NCBI GenBank assembly: GCA_033239005.1
Contig: BSQZ01000038.1
Span: 1-64,000 of the forward strand
Length of the DNA stretch: 64,000 nucleotides
Source: Lamellibrachia satsuma
Taxonomy: Eukaryota > Annelida > Polychaeta > Sabellida > Siboglinidae
Reading direction: 5' to 3'
The notes beneath the pieces were generated by a model. It worked only from the letters and a program-made list of their open reading frames with translations, was not told where the DNA came from and did not search any database. Positions within the stretch are counted from its first letter, which is position 1; each line of letters starts with the position of its first letter. Below are positions 34,396 through 46,500 of this stretch, piece after piece. The position numbers and the translations under genes were made by a program.

Positions 34396-35548
34396 CACTT
34401 GAACAAACAAACACTTGCTTTCAAGTATTACCATAAATAATGTTAGTGAACGATCACAATCGGGAATGTCCAAAAAGATGAAGTACTTGTAGAGAAACTA
34501 ACAGATCTTTCCCAAAACTGTAAATACGGCGATTTTCAATGGTTAACTGAGAAGCAGCTGGTTGGGGAGAGGGGGGTTTGTATCATCAAAATGCCAAAAT
34601 TCTGTGAATTTGTGGTTCTCCAAATACATTTAAAATAAGTGTTATACTTCACGTTTTTATCTTTACCAGGTATTACTGTCATACATTTACCATCAGAATT
34701 TGTATAAAATGGGAATTCGACGGACTAATAAAGCAAAAAGTTGTTTCACCTTCAAAATTGAAGATTTATTTATTCATTTTAAGCCGTATCTAAATATGTT
34801 GTAAAAATAGCATATTTTAAGTCATCGGCAAATCATGTATTTTTAAAAAATACTAAGAGGCCACAATGGTTTAACACCTTTAATGTGGATGCTATTTAAC
34901 CAACCAAGACGTAACAAAACTAATAAATTTATTGAAATAAATTTATTGTTACAATGTCCCGTCAGAGTCGGTTGGTTAACCAAGGCCAATCGTTGTACAT
35001 TCCCTTTAAGGCGACGCGACACCGTGGATTTCGCATTTCTGAGTCCCAAAAAAAAAATTTCGGCGAATTTCCAGTTTCGAGATATTCATATAATATAGTT
35101 ATCTAACTTTCGATATGTGCACATTGTTACTATGAATGAATACGATAAATGCAATAAAAACACGTTTTAGCAACAGTCCTAGTATCTTGTTTCTTTTGTT
35201 TATGTGCAATGAAGCAGCGCCGATCGAAAAATCGCTTGTTTTCGATCGCGTATATCTTCCGCCATTTTGAACATTTGTTGACATGTCGCACACCAACAGA
35301 GAGCTTCACTATCGCACTGCATGATGGTACTACTAGTTTTCTAAAATCTTCGGCTGTTTCCGACTTATTCCGGTTAGAATGACCCCCAATCTACCCTTAT
35401 CACCCGAACCCAACCTGCCGATCTATGGCAATGATTGGATAGAATGGCCCACGTGACTCCATACGCATGCGCTGATCTGTCGAAAAGCATGAACTCAACC
35501 CCTTTTGTTTACAATCGCCATCGCTCTACGCCATTTATATTCCGCAGT

Positions 35549-35556
35549 TATAAAAG
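35549..35556 (+). promoter_or_regulatory. TATA-box-like element of the transposase
   Basis: TATAAAAG, 20 bp before the proposed start codon. That spacing would put initiation at or just after the ATG, so either the box is fortuitous or a later Met is used. Confidence 0.35.
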
Positions 35557-35575
35557 TAATTCTCTATACGACACC

Positions 35576-37409
35576 ATGCCGGATGGTAAAAAAAAGCATG
35601 TAGTTACTTTCGGGAAGGGTCGAAAGCGTAGGCGACTGCAACTTCGGGTTGCACGTACTGCGAAAAAGGGAAATGGGGAACCTTCGACGGCCACAGTGGC
35701 AGTACCAGCAGTTTCTCCTGTCGGATCCTTTGTCTCCAACTCGGACAGTGACACGAGCGACACTCGACAGCCTCCTGCCAGTCAGGTATTATTCAATTTT
35801 TACTTTTGGCTGACAAAATACCATTTCGTGAACATGTACTGATTTTTTCATCATATGATAAGTGGCTCATGTAACCAGACTATGACTACGAATATGTTGC
35901 CATGTCATACTCAGTCCAATGGTAATGGTAATGGTGAATCACTGAATGGAATTACCATTGGTACAGGCAGGTAGGTTAGGCTAGAATTACCCTTGCCATT
36001 TATGTTATGTGCATGTATTAGCTCGATGCCACAACAATGGCCAGTTATATCGGCTGTTACAAAATGCAAGAATATTTAGAAAATCCCATTTGCTTGCTTA
36101 TATTTTGAGGGATCCGAAATACAAATTCATGTATTTTCAAATATACTACATTGTCTTTACTGTGAACTGAATATTTGTCAACCATTATGTTATTATTATT
36201 ATTATATAACTGTGTTCGCAGGTTACTGGACCACAGCCATCAACTTCGGCAACAGAGAGGAAGTTCTCATACAGGACTGCCTTCCGAGATGATGGCAGTG
36301 ACGTTGAGGATGCGCCTGGGACAGTGTCTGACATCACAACTGTCATCACACGAGCAACCATGTTGTCAGCACTCGTGAAGGGCCTGCTGTGTCTGGAGTG
36401 TGGAGCAGCGTCGTTAGTGATCCGTGTCGTTGACCACCGACTCGGCCTCGTCGCTGCAATGGAGACTTGCTGCACAGAGTGTGGAGCTGTGCTGAATTCC
36501 ACCCTCACTTCTGACCGCATCGACAGGTCAACTGCAGGGAATGCGCCGTTCATCGTTTTGCGACAGGCGGTAGCTGCATCGATGGACATGGGTGTTGGCC
36601 ATGCTGGGCTGGTCAAGTTGTGTCGCTTCCTTGACATGAAGCCAATGACGCACACTTCCTTCACCAAGCATGCACACGTCATTTGTCACGCAAACATGGT
36701 TGTCGTGACACGGATGTTCGACAATGCAGCTGACGTTGTCCGTCGTGTCTACCGTGACACAGACCCATCGATCGGAGAAGATGACACCATCGACTTGATC
36801 GTCAGTTTCGATGGGTCGTGGATGACACGCGGCCACAACTCACAGTACGGGATTGGCTGTGTTGTGGAAGTGCTCACAGGCCTTGTGATCGACCTGCAGG
36901 TCATGTCGCTGTATTGCCAGCGTTGTGCTTACGCGAGCACTCGACACGGCGGCATGGACACGATGGAGTTCAAGCACTGGTTCAGGACGCATGAGCCGGA
37001 GTGCAACCGAAACTACAAGGGGGCGTCCGGTGGCATGGAGATGAAGGCTGCGGAGCTGCTGTGGACCCGCTCCATGAACCGCAACTTCCGCTACACGACC
37101 ATGCTCGGCGACGGAGATGCCAGGACCTTCAACCGCCTCACCAACTTGCGTGTGTATGGCGACGTGGAGCTAAAGAAGGCAGAGTGCATCAACCACGTCG
37201 CCAAACGACTCGGCACAGCCCTCCGCAAGCTGGCAGCATCGGGGAAGAAGGCTGGCATCACCCTTGGAGGTCGGGGCTTCGGGAAATTGACCCAGGCAAC
37301 CATCAATAAGTTGATGGCCTACTACGGCAAGGCTGTGCGTGCCCACCCCGAAGACGTCTGCGGATGCGGATGCCATACTGGCAACGCTCGACCATGCAAT
37401 CTCCACTGA
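35576..37409 (+). CDS. Transposase with Mutator-like domain, two exons, ends early
   Basis: Exon 1 is 35576-35785, starting in a good context (CACC before ATG) with a basic MPDGKKKHVV...KGRKRRR stretch that could be a nuclear signal. It splices (CAG, GTATTA; acceptor TTCGCAG) to 36222-37409 in phase 0 for 465 residues. Exon 2 has zinc-like pairs CLECG and CCTECG, then the domain core: VSFDGSWMTRGHNSQYG with the putative first catalytic Asp at 267, LYCQRC, and GDGDARTFNRL with a second Asp at 367. This matches the Mutator-like transposase domain found in many invertebrate proteins. The frame stops at 37409, but family-like sequence (TDEKPQHDRCPVGADSWCFY) continues in another frame, so the C-terminal part, including the third acidic residue region, is cut off. 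GC is clearly higher than the flanks. Confidence 0.8.
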
Positions 37410-37934
37410 TGAGAAGCCTCAACACGACCGCTGCCCAGTGGGAGCTGACAGCTGGTGCTTCTACCAGAAGGCGCCGCCACCGGCAGGAGCCAGGACCACA
37501 TCGGACGAATGTGGGCACACCACTCATCCGACGCCGCAGAACACGCCAAGGGCGTGTACACCGACTGGCACACGTGGACCTGCTGGAACGCTGCAAGCTC
37601 GAAAACGCAGAACAACAATGAAAGCGTGCACTCGTCATCTGGAACAAGTGCCCCAAGACGCAGCTTTGTCGCCTGGAGCGTGTTGTCTCCGCAACGCAGC
37701 GCAGTATCAGAATTTAACGCTGGCCAAGTGACAATGAAGAATCTTTGTGACGTGATGCAGGTGCCGCCAGGTGTCCACCTGCTGGCATCTGCAGAGAAGA
37801 CGGACCGACGGCGGCTGAGTCAGGCTAAACGCCAGTCTGCAGCAGCGACTCGACAGGCTCGGCACACTCGACGCCTTGCACGAACGAGGGGGGCAGAATC
37901 GGCATCATCCGACTATGCTGCCGGGACATTTTAG
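37339..37934 (+). pseudogene. Frameshifted C-terminal part of the transposase
   Basis: Family-like segments lie in different frames in the right order: KPQHDRCPVGADSWCFYQK (about 37410-37470), VDLLERCK (about 37575), SKTQNNNESVH (about 37600), then ALVIWNKCPKTQLCRLERVV in a third frame (about 37625-37690), and SEFNAGQ through LSQAKRQ to the stop at 37932-37934. At least three single-base indels are needed to explain this. Decay of an old copy is likely; sequencing error in GC-rich DNA is the alternative. Confidence 0.75.
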
Positions 37935-38300
37935 GCTCCAGCACAACAGTGAACAGTGAACGTTATATCAACAGTGAACATTATATCCATAGTGGTGTTT
38001 TTGAAAATATTTCTTATTTGTGTTCACAAAGTATATGTTTGATAATATTTTTATTTCTCAGTCTATTTTCTTCTACTTTACATTTTCAGATAGAGCATAA
38101 GTTGGAGAACATATGTGTGTAATTTCAGGACTCTGTGTCTATTTTTTGTTATACAATTCAATGTTGAAATGTTCTCGAACTTTGACGTCGTTTTTCTCCA
38201 TTACAGTTATTTCACTGAACTGGCTTCTCTTATTGCGTACATCTTGGCTATTTTCCAACCGAATCCTTTGAAATTTTCAGTGATTCACCACAAGATTGCT

Positions 38301-38464
38301 CTGCATGTTATAGCGTCTATAAATTGATAAAATATTATAAGACAACAATTCTACGTTACAAAATGTTCATATTTCATTTTGATGTTTTGTAACAAGAATT
38401 TTATAAAATCGTAAAAAAAAAACTACAAAAGCAATCAACAAAAACTCGACGCTATAACATGCAG
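38301..38464. repeat. 17-bp inverted repeat near the right end of the TTAA element
   Basis: CTGCATGTTATAGCGTC at 38301-38317 and its exact reverse complement at 38448-38464, with a 130-bp AT-rich spacer. Confidence 0.85.
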
Positions 38465-38710
38465 GTGTGTCTTAGTTATGTGCACACAAAGATACAGTAG
38501 ATTTGGCCAGCCCATTATCAAGATGTAGGATTTCAGCTGATACCATTCAAATTCAAAATGGCCGCCATAATAAGGGTCAAAAGGGGGATCCAAAAATTTT
38601 TTCAAAAATATCCACATTCTTTCTGCAACATACTTAATACTGTGCTAAAAATTCAGCAAGCTGTGATAAGAAATAACAATAATTGATTTCACCATATTGT
38701 ATCGCCTTAA

Positions 38711-40177
38711 ATGACTTAAATACTGCTAAGATAAGTTTATTTCATATAAAGAAAAGTAATGTTCTCAAGTTACCACTTAGGTGTTATTATGATTGGTAGA
38801 ACTTAATTATTTGTATAACTTGACTAGACACAAGCAAGCAACCAGACTTGCATGCAACAACAGGACCATGAGGCAGGCACACTCAACCCCAATCCCTCCA
38901 ACCACTCTTTAGTTATCAAAACAAGTATCTAAGCAATTCACTCCTGTCAGGGAAACCTGTTAACTATCATGTACCACGATCATCATGACATGGTTACATA
39001 CATCCGTCAATTCCAAGGTAATAATGCATCTTCAACGGATGAGACGCCAGCATACTAGGATAACCACTACCCTTTTCTACCATTGTAGGTCCCTTTCCCT
39101 GCATCAATCTTAACATATGTGTACTTGAATAAGTGAGTCAGGTATCTGAACAGATATCGTCTTCCATCAGGAGGCATTCTGGGGGACAAAATAAAGTTAA
39201 TATCAACTTGTAAATGGATCTTACCGAGACCTGGGAGTACATGTCCCATTAATAAGTATGGACCTATTTCCACGGGTCCCTATTTTGAATAACACTGACA
39301 GTACACATACATGGTTTGCTCATCTGCAACCCAAACACAGTACTAGTCTGATAAGTTTGCAAAATCCAAACATTCTTAGTGCTTATTATTGATGCTACCC
39401 CCACCCCCTGCCCATTACGTGGTGTGACCTTCAGAAAACGGGCATACTGCCAACCCCACATATACAGAACTTGACTGAACACATAGAAAGGCAACAGGCC
39501 TCAGAACACTGGCAATAGCTGCGATGAATTCACTTGATGTGCAGAACCGCCATATTGGTTCGCTCATGATAATTAATCTATGTAATACATGTTTTATACA
39601 GTCACACATAAGAACAATCCAAAATACTACCCTCCACACTGCCCAGTTCTGATTTCCACAATAAGGTCTGTGTTACTACCTGTTTCAGCCATTCGGTGGT
39701 GCTACTGGAGCGATTGATTTTGTGTGTGAAAAGTGTACGTCTTTTGACTTTGCGAACTTATGCATCCATCACAAGCCTGTCTTACTGGCAGACAAAAGCA
39801 TTCAAGAAGTTCACTAACAATCTGGGTATGAATTTGTAATAAAAATGGACATTGTCATAATCCACCTTGTCATACTGTATCTATTTACATTGGAGTTACA
39901 ACAAATTTACCAAAATTGTCTGTGTATAATAAATATTATGTCCCCAAGAATAATACGCACCCTGACGTTTGGCTTAAATCTGACAAAATTTCCATATTAC
40001 CATATATAATACGTACCCCAACTTTGTAAAAAAAGAAAAAAATGAAGTAAGAATTTTCATTTAGCTAATAATGTTTTAGCCACGTTACCATGTATGATAC
40101 CCACCTGGACTTTTAAGTAAAAAATTAAGAGAAAAAATGCGTGTTATACATGGAAAGTTATGGTAAGTGGTGAACGT
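38711..40177. other. Intergenic, between the TTAA element and BACURD
   Basis: No coding similarity or repeat recognised. Confidence 0.5.
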
Positions 40178-40183
40178 TTTATT
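40178..40183 (-). terminator. Candidate polyadenylation signal of the BACURD gene
   Basis: AATAAA on the minus strand, 235 bases after the stop codon. No other evidence for the 3' end. Confidence 0.4.
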
Positions 40184-40417
40184 TTGAGAATACTGCATTA
40201 GTATGACAATGATGACTCCATGCATAGCACTCACACAATCACACTTCTATGACATCAAGTGCGCACATGTAACTGGCTTTTGTATTCTGCAGGTATCAGG
40301 ACAGACATCCATAGGAATGTGTCTTCCATTGGCACTCAGTATAGAGGCACCTTGTCCCTTGGGAAACAAACATCCCATGGATTCAGCCACTGCTTCCAAT
40401 CAGTGGCTACTTCATGA

Positions 40418-40588
40418 TTATTTCCGACGATATCTCTCCATCTTTTCCTCGGTATCTTCGTCACTGTTGTAGTTCTCAATGCGCCCCCTGGTGGCCTGCA
40501 TTAGCTCCGCATCGGGTCGCTGGTCTCGATTCTCGTACAGCAGCACATTCAGTGTCTCCTCATATATGCGGGCCTCGGGAAACTCAAC
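40418..40588 (-). other. TNFAIP1/KCTD10/KCTD13: BACURD exon 5 (stop codon)
   Basis: Codes for [20 protein letters not shown], then [18 protein letters not shown] and TAA at 40420-40418. Acceptor CTTTCAG. Confidence 0.92.
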
Positions 40589-43500
40589 CTGAAAGCATCA
40601 AAGTATTAGGACTAGAGAAATAATGATAGTACCAAGTATTTAAACGGTGCCTGATCAATCTCAAGGTGCTTTACACACATGTAATCACAACTTACACACA
40701 TGTAATCACAACTTACATACATGTAATAACAACTTACATACATGTAATCACAACTTACACACATGTAATCACAACTTACACACATGTAATCACAACTTAC
40801 ATACATGTAATCACAACTTACACACATGTAATCACAACTTACATACATGTAATAACAACTTACATACATGTAATAACAACTTACATACATGTAATAACAA
40901 CTTACACACATGTAATCACAACTTACACACATGTAATCACAACTTACATACAAGTAATAACAACTTACATACATGTAATAACAACTTACACACATGTAAT
41001 CACAACTTACACACATGTAATCACAACTTACATACATGTAATAACAACTTACATACATGTAATAACAACTTACATACATGTAATCACAACTTAGACACAT
41101 GTAATCACAACTTAGACACCTGTAATCACAACTTACATACATGTAATAACAACTTACATACATGTAATCACAACTTACACACATGTAATAACAACTTACA
41201 TACATGTAATAACAACTTACATACATGTAATCACAACTTACATACATGTAATCACAACTTAGACACATGTAATCACAACTTACATACATGTAATCACAAC
41301 TTACACACATGTAATCACAACTTACACACATGTAATCACAACTTACATACATGTAATCACAACTTACATACATGTAATCACAACTTACACACATGTAATC
41401 ACAACTTAGACACCTGTAATCACAACTTACATACATGTAATCACAACTTACATACATGTAATCACAACTTACACACATGTAATCACAACTTACACACATG
41501 TAATCACAACTTACACACATGTAATAACAACTTACACACATGTAATCACAACTTACACACATGTAATAACAACTTACATACATGTAATAACAACTTACAC
41601 ACACGTAATCACAACTTACACACATGTAATCACAACTTACACACATGTAATCACAACTTACATACATGTAATCACATCTTACATACATGTAATCACAACT
41701 TACATACATGTAATCACAGCTTACATACATGTAATCACAGCTTACATACATGTAATCACAGCTTACATGTAATCACAGCTTACATACATGTAATCACAAC
41801 TTACATACATGTAATCACAGCTTACATACATGTAATCACAGCTTACATACATGTAATCACAGCTTACATACATGTAATCACAGCTTACATACATGTGTAA
41901 CGATTCTATTAAAAACCATACCAATAAAAATTATTCTAAAATATACTCCATAGAAATGTATTTAACAAATCCTACCATACATAATAAAAACAATTTTTTT
42001 TTATGTATATATGTAATAAATAAATAATAATAAATGCATATACAAATGTTCACATCAGCCCATTATTAGTATTAAAAGGCTGCCCTAAAGAGTTTCAGGA
42101 GGAAGCCAGCGAGGAGTCGGTTAGGTAGATAAAAGGTAAGTTCTTATATAGCGCGGTATCCAGTCCATAGGACTGCTCAAAGCGCTTTACACTTCACCCC
42201 CTGGCAGACCTGTTCATTCCAAGGCCATCTCAACTTCTCTGGGAAGCATTCAGCCACGCTGCAATTGCGCGAAGACTATTCGTTCACATTTCCACCACTG
42301 TCTGTATTGCCAGGTACTCATTTATACAGCTGAGTGAACTGTGGCAACGTGGGGTGATCAAACTTGCCAAAGGTTCGAATCGACCGCAGTGGGATTTGAA
42401 ACCGGGTTCTCTCGATTGAGAGTCCGGCCTTCTAACCAGTATGCCATCGCACCCCACATGATGGGTGAGTGAACAGTGTGTGCAGTGTGCACGCACAGTG
42501 TGTGCGCGCATGCGAATGTGTGCCTGAGTATTGGGATGTGATGACACATAACTTCTTAACCAAGAAGACGGGGGGTTGAATCCACCTGCTGCCACTTGAA
42601 GCTTAGGCAATTTCATTTGGTTCCTGTTGCCACACTCAGGTACTGTAGTACTACTACCAACCCTGTCTACGTAGGATGGACATGGTATAAATTGAACGCT
42701 ATGCTTTGTATGCATACATGTGTGTGTGTTGCTGTGTTCACACTGGTGTTTTAAGGCGGGTTGAACTAGGGTTAAATCATTAACCCGGTTTTCCAGTTTA
42801 CACTTTTAATCCGAATTCAACCCGGAGTAACAAACTTGTTTTGCTAACGGGATTCACTGGTGGATATGTGAACGAAAAGTCTTCACATAGTAATTGCAGC
42901 GTGGCTGAATACTTCCCAGAGAAGTCGAGATGGCATTGCAGGGCATAATTTTTGAGGCGAGCGATCGCTCTTGCTCCCTACCGCTCGCGCAAATCAATAA
43001 TCTAGGGAGCAGTTTACCGCCCGCATCAATTGCTAAAATCGCTCGCTGCCTGCAAATTTTCGTCTTGACAAGGAGTTTCTTGAGTATTAGATTCACTAGG
43101 AAAGTCCACTCTCTTTATAACGAAGTGTTCAGACTCCAATAGTCAGAGTTCACGTATCATCCGTCACTGGGGATGGCGATCGCAGCCCGGTGCACCAAGA
43201 TTGCAAAAATGCCATCGAAGCCACGATCAACGTGATGGCCGCACGGTTTATAAAGATGTTATCAAATGAGTGGACAAGCATCAATGTATATTATCGTTAA
43301 ATTTCACATACTGTTGTATGTCAAACTGAAAAAAGTACATATATACATGTACAGTTATGGAATAGATAAGGAATAAAAATTTAATAATAACCTGGATCCG
43401 AGCTACCGAACACGCATATGAGTTGACAAGGAGTGTAAAAGTTGATTAAACATTGAAAACGACAATTTTAATAATTGTTCCACTTCGTCTTTCAACTGCT

Positions 43501-46500
43501 CTGAACACATAAATTCACGACGCACTTCTCCGGTACCACTTAACATCGATTCACTGTTTCATGTGCGGATGACAAATTCATATTTTTGCGCACCGAGTTT
43601 GAGTTGTGCGTTTGGCATTATGATGCAACGGAAGTATGCCGTTTCACCCCAGTTTATATTGGTGTTCCCTACTAAGCTGCATTTATGACTATACATTTGA
43701 TTCTTAAATGTCGCGTATTTGTGAATCTCCATTGCAATTTTCAAACCACAAAAGCGAAGTCGCACGCCAGTGGCAGTGGCAGTGCCGCATCGTGGTTACT
43801 GCCACGAGGCACAGACGCAGCACACTGCTACTGCACTGGCCTTGCCTAGGCTACGCCATGGTGATCGATGACGTTGCAATTCAAAACCGTTTCACCAATT
43901 GCAATGAATGAGGTTTACTAAAGCAAGCATTCATTTCATTGTACAAAAGTCATAGCGCCAGCAAGGACCAATTAAAATTTCATGGCGACAATGAAAGAAT
44001 CCGAATGGGAAATGGTGGCACCACCACACGGTAAAAAAACAACTAACAAATCGCTCGCCTAAATTAATATGGCATATTTAGGAGATCGATTTATCGCCTG
44101 TTGTTTTCAAACATGAAGCTCTGCGTTGGAATGAACAGGTCTGCCAGGGGGTGAAGTGTAAGGAGCTTTGAGCAGTCCTAAGGACTGGATATTGCGCTAT
44201 ATAACACAGTTTATAATATTTTAATTACCTTTGTGTGCTTCTTGTCTGTGCCGTAAACAATGGACGTGCAGCAGACCTCCGCTATCTTCTGGCCGTGACC
44301 GAAGAATGACCAACAGCAGATTTCCTGGCTGCCAATGACGTCCTTGATGAAGAGGATGCGACCGTTGAATCGCAATGATACTTTGTCAAATAACTCTATG
44401 TTCTTGAGTAGATTGTCATCTGAATTACTACAAGACAAGACAGGGACTAGATTACTACACATGCCAAGCTTAGGCAATTCTGCAGAGCTTCAATTCCACC
44501 TCAAAAATATCAATTCCAAAACACCAATTCCATATCAAAATAAGAGTATGCGCACAGAGCAACAATAACAGTATGCGCACAGAGCAACAATAACAGTATG
44601 CGCACAGAGCAACAACAGACATACTCAAAGTAAACAAATAACATCTATTTTATTAAATTTCTGCATATATTTGGTACAAAAAGACAAACAAATATGACAT
44701 ATGCAGCATATTATATTTTATTGATTACTTGTGACGAACAATGTATGTTTAAAATTTACGAGGTAATTGAAAATATCAATCACATTATCACCAATTCCAA
44801 CTCCTTTGAAAAACACTGAATTGGTGATTTCTCAGACTGTCAACAATACTACTAGTAATAATTATTGATAATATGATACGATGGATGGTTTCTTGAAACA
44901 CAATTCTGGGGGTAGAGGAAATTTATATAGAATTAGATTATATTTTTTAATAATAGCCAAAATGTTAAGACTGATTTCAGAACTTATCCTGGTTCACATT
45001 CAAAAATTCAAGATTAGAAATGACTTTGTGGAATCTTTGTACAAAACCAAACAGTATTTTTCTAGTTGCTAATGCATACAACAGACGAACATTTTCTAAA
45101 GATCACTTATTTTATGTAATAATACTTGATGTGCATCGTGCTTTGAAAATGATGATGTTGTCTTGTGATTACTTATTTTGTGTACTGACAATACTTGTTG
45201 TTGCATCTTGTGGTTACTTACTTTGTGCAAGAATACTCGTTGCATCTTACTTTGTGTAGGAATGCTGTCTTACTTTGTGTAGGAATACTGTTGTTGCATC
45301 TTGTGGTTATTTACTTTTTGTAAGAATACTTGTTGTTGCATCTTGTAGTTACTTACTCTGTGTAGGAATACTTGTTGTTGTGTCTTGTAGTTACTTACTC
45401 TGTGTAAGAATACTTGTTGTTGTGTCTTGTAGTTACTTACTCTGTGTAAGAATACTTGTTGTTGCATCTTGTGGTTGCTTACTCTGTGTAGGAATACTTG
45501 TTGTTGTGTCTTGTGGTTACTTTTATTTGTGTAAGAATACTTGTTGTCTTGTGGTAACTAACTCTGTGTAAGAATACATGTTGCGTCTTGTGGTTACTTA
45601 CTTAGTGTAAGAATACTCGCAGTTGCATCTTGTGGTTACTTACTCTGTGTAGGAATATTTGTTGTCTTGCAGTTACTTACACTGTGTAAGAATATTTATT
45701 ATTGTGTCTTGTGGTTACTTACTCGGTGTAGGAATACTTGTTGTTGCGACTTGTGGTTACTTACTTTGTGTAAGAATACATGTTGTGTCTTGTGGTTACT
45801 AACTTTGTGTAAGAATACTTGTGTCGTGTGGTCACTTACTTTGTGTAAGAATACTTGTTGTTGTGCCTGTTGCAGAGAAGTTTCACCACTGGCTGAAATA
45901 CATAAATAACAACATGTCACATGTAAACATATTACTGTCAGGGTTGGCTTCTCCCACACTGGGCTTTACCAGGTGCTAAATACTAGTAAAACATGTCCCC
46001 ACAAAGGTAGTATATACTATCCTACTCTTCAATTCTTAGGAATTTGCTCTAGCTCACTTTAAACTAGGAGTAATTACTATTAAACTAGGAGTAATTACTA
46101 TTAAACTAGGAGTAATTACTATTCAAAATGTACTTTAACAAAATGTCTGATTTTGGCTCATTTATGTCCACATATTTTTTGTAGTTCTTAAGACTTAGAA
46201 CGGACGTTGTGACTTCACTTCAAAGTCTGAGCAGATAATTTGATTTTTGTCTGAGACAGACTGGGAGAGTGTATATCAGGCCCTTAGCCAGGGACCCATC
46301 TGCCTGTCTTGAAGACGGGTAAATGTCTGACGACGACGGGTAAAGAAAAAATAAAAGACGGGTTTTTCCTTTGCACAAGATTACATTTTTTCATAATAAA
46401 ATTGTTTGAACTGTCTTATTGACTCTTAGGGCATGCAGTCGTGATTCGATGAATGTTGTCGGCAACAAAATAGTGAACACCGCTGATCTATGACTATATA

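Larger units (their letters stand above)
35010..38706 (+). mobile_element. DNA transposon with TTAA target duplication and Mutator-like-domain transposase (3.7 kb)
   Basis: TTAA stands at both borders (35006-35009 and 38707-38710). Just inside, the left end begins GGCGACGCGACACCGTGGAT and the right end, read inward on the minus strand, GGCGATACAATATGGTGAAA: 5 identical terminal bases, then a degenerate inverted repeat to about 28 bp whose differences are mostly transitions. The only gene inside is the spliced transposase. TTAA targets are known for piggyBac and Kolobok superfamilies; the domain is not piggyBac, so a Kolobok-like assignment is plausible but unproven. A second inverted pair lies near the right end (38301-38317 and 38448-38464). 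Confidence 0.78.

Noticed and set aside
36185..36682. Minus-strand 165-codon frame opposite the transposase
   Set aside because: Shadow of GC-rich transposase coding sequence; no similarity to anything, while the plus strand has a recognisable domain.
40612..41900. Long Cys/Tyr or His/Asn repeat proteins
   Set aside because: Translations of the 21-bp array in BACURD intron 4.
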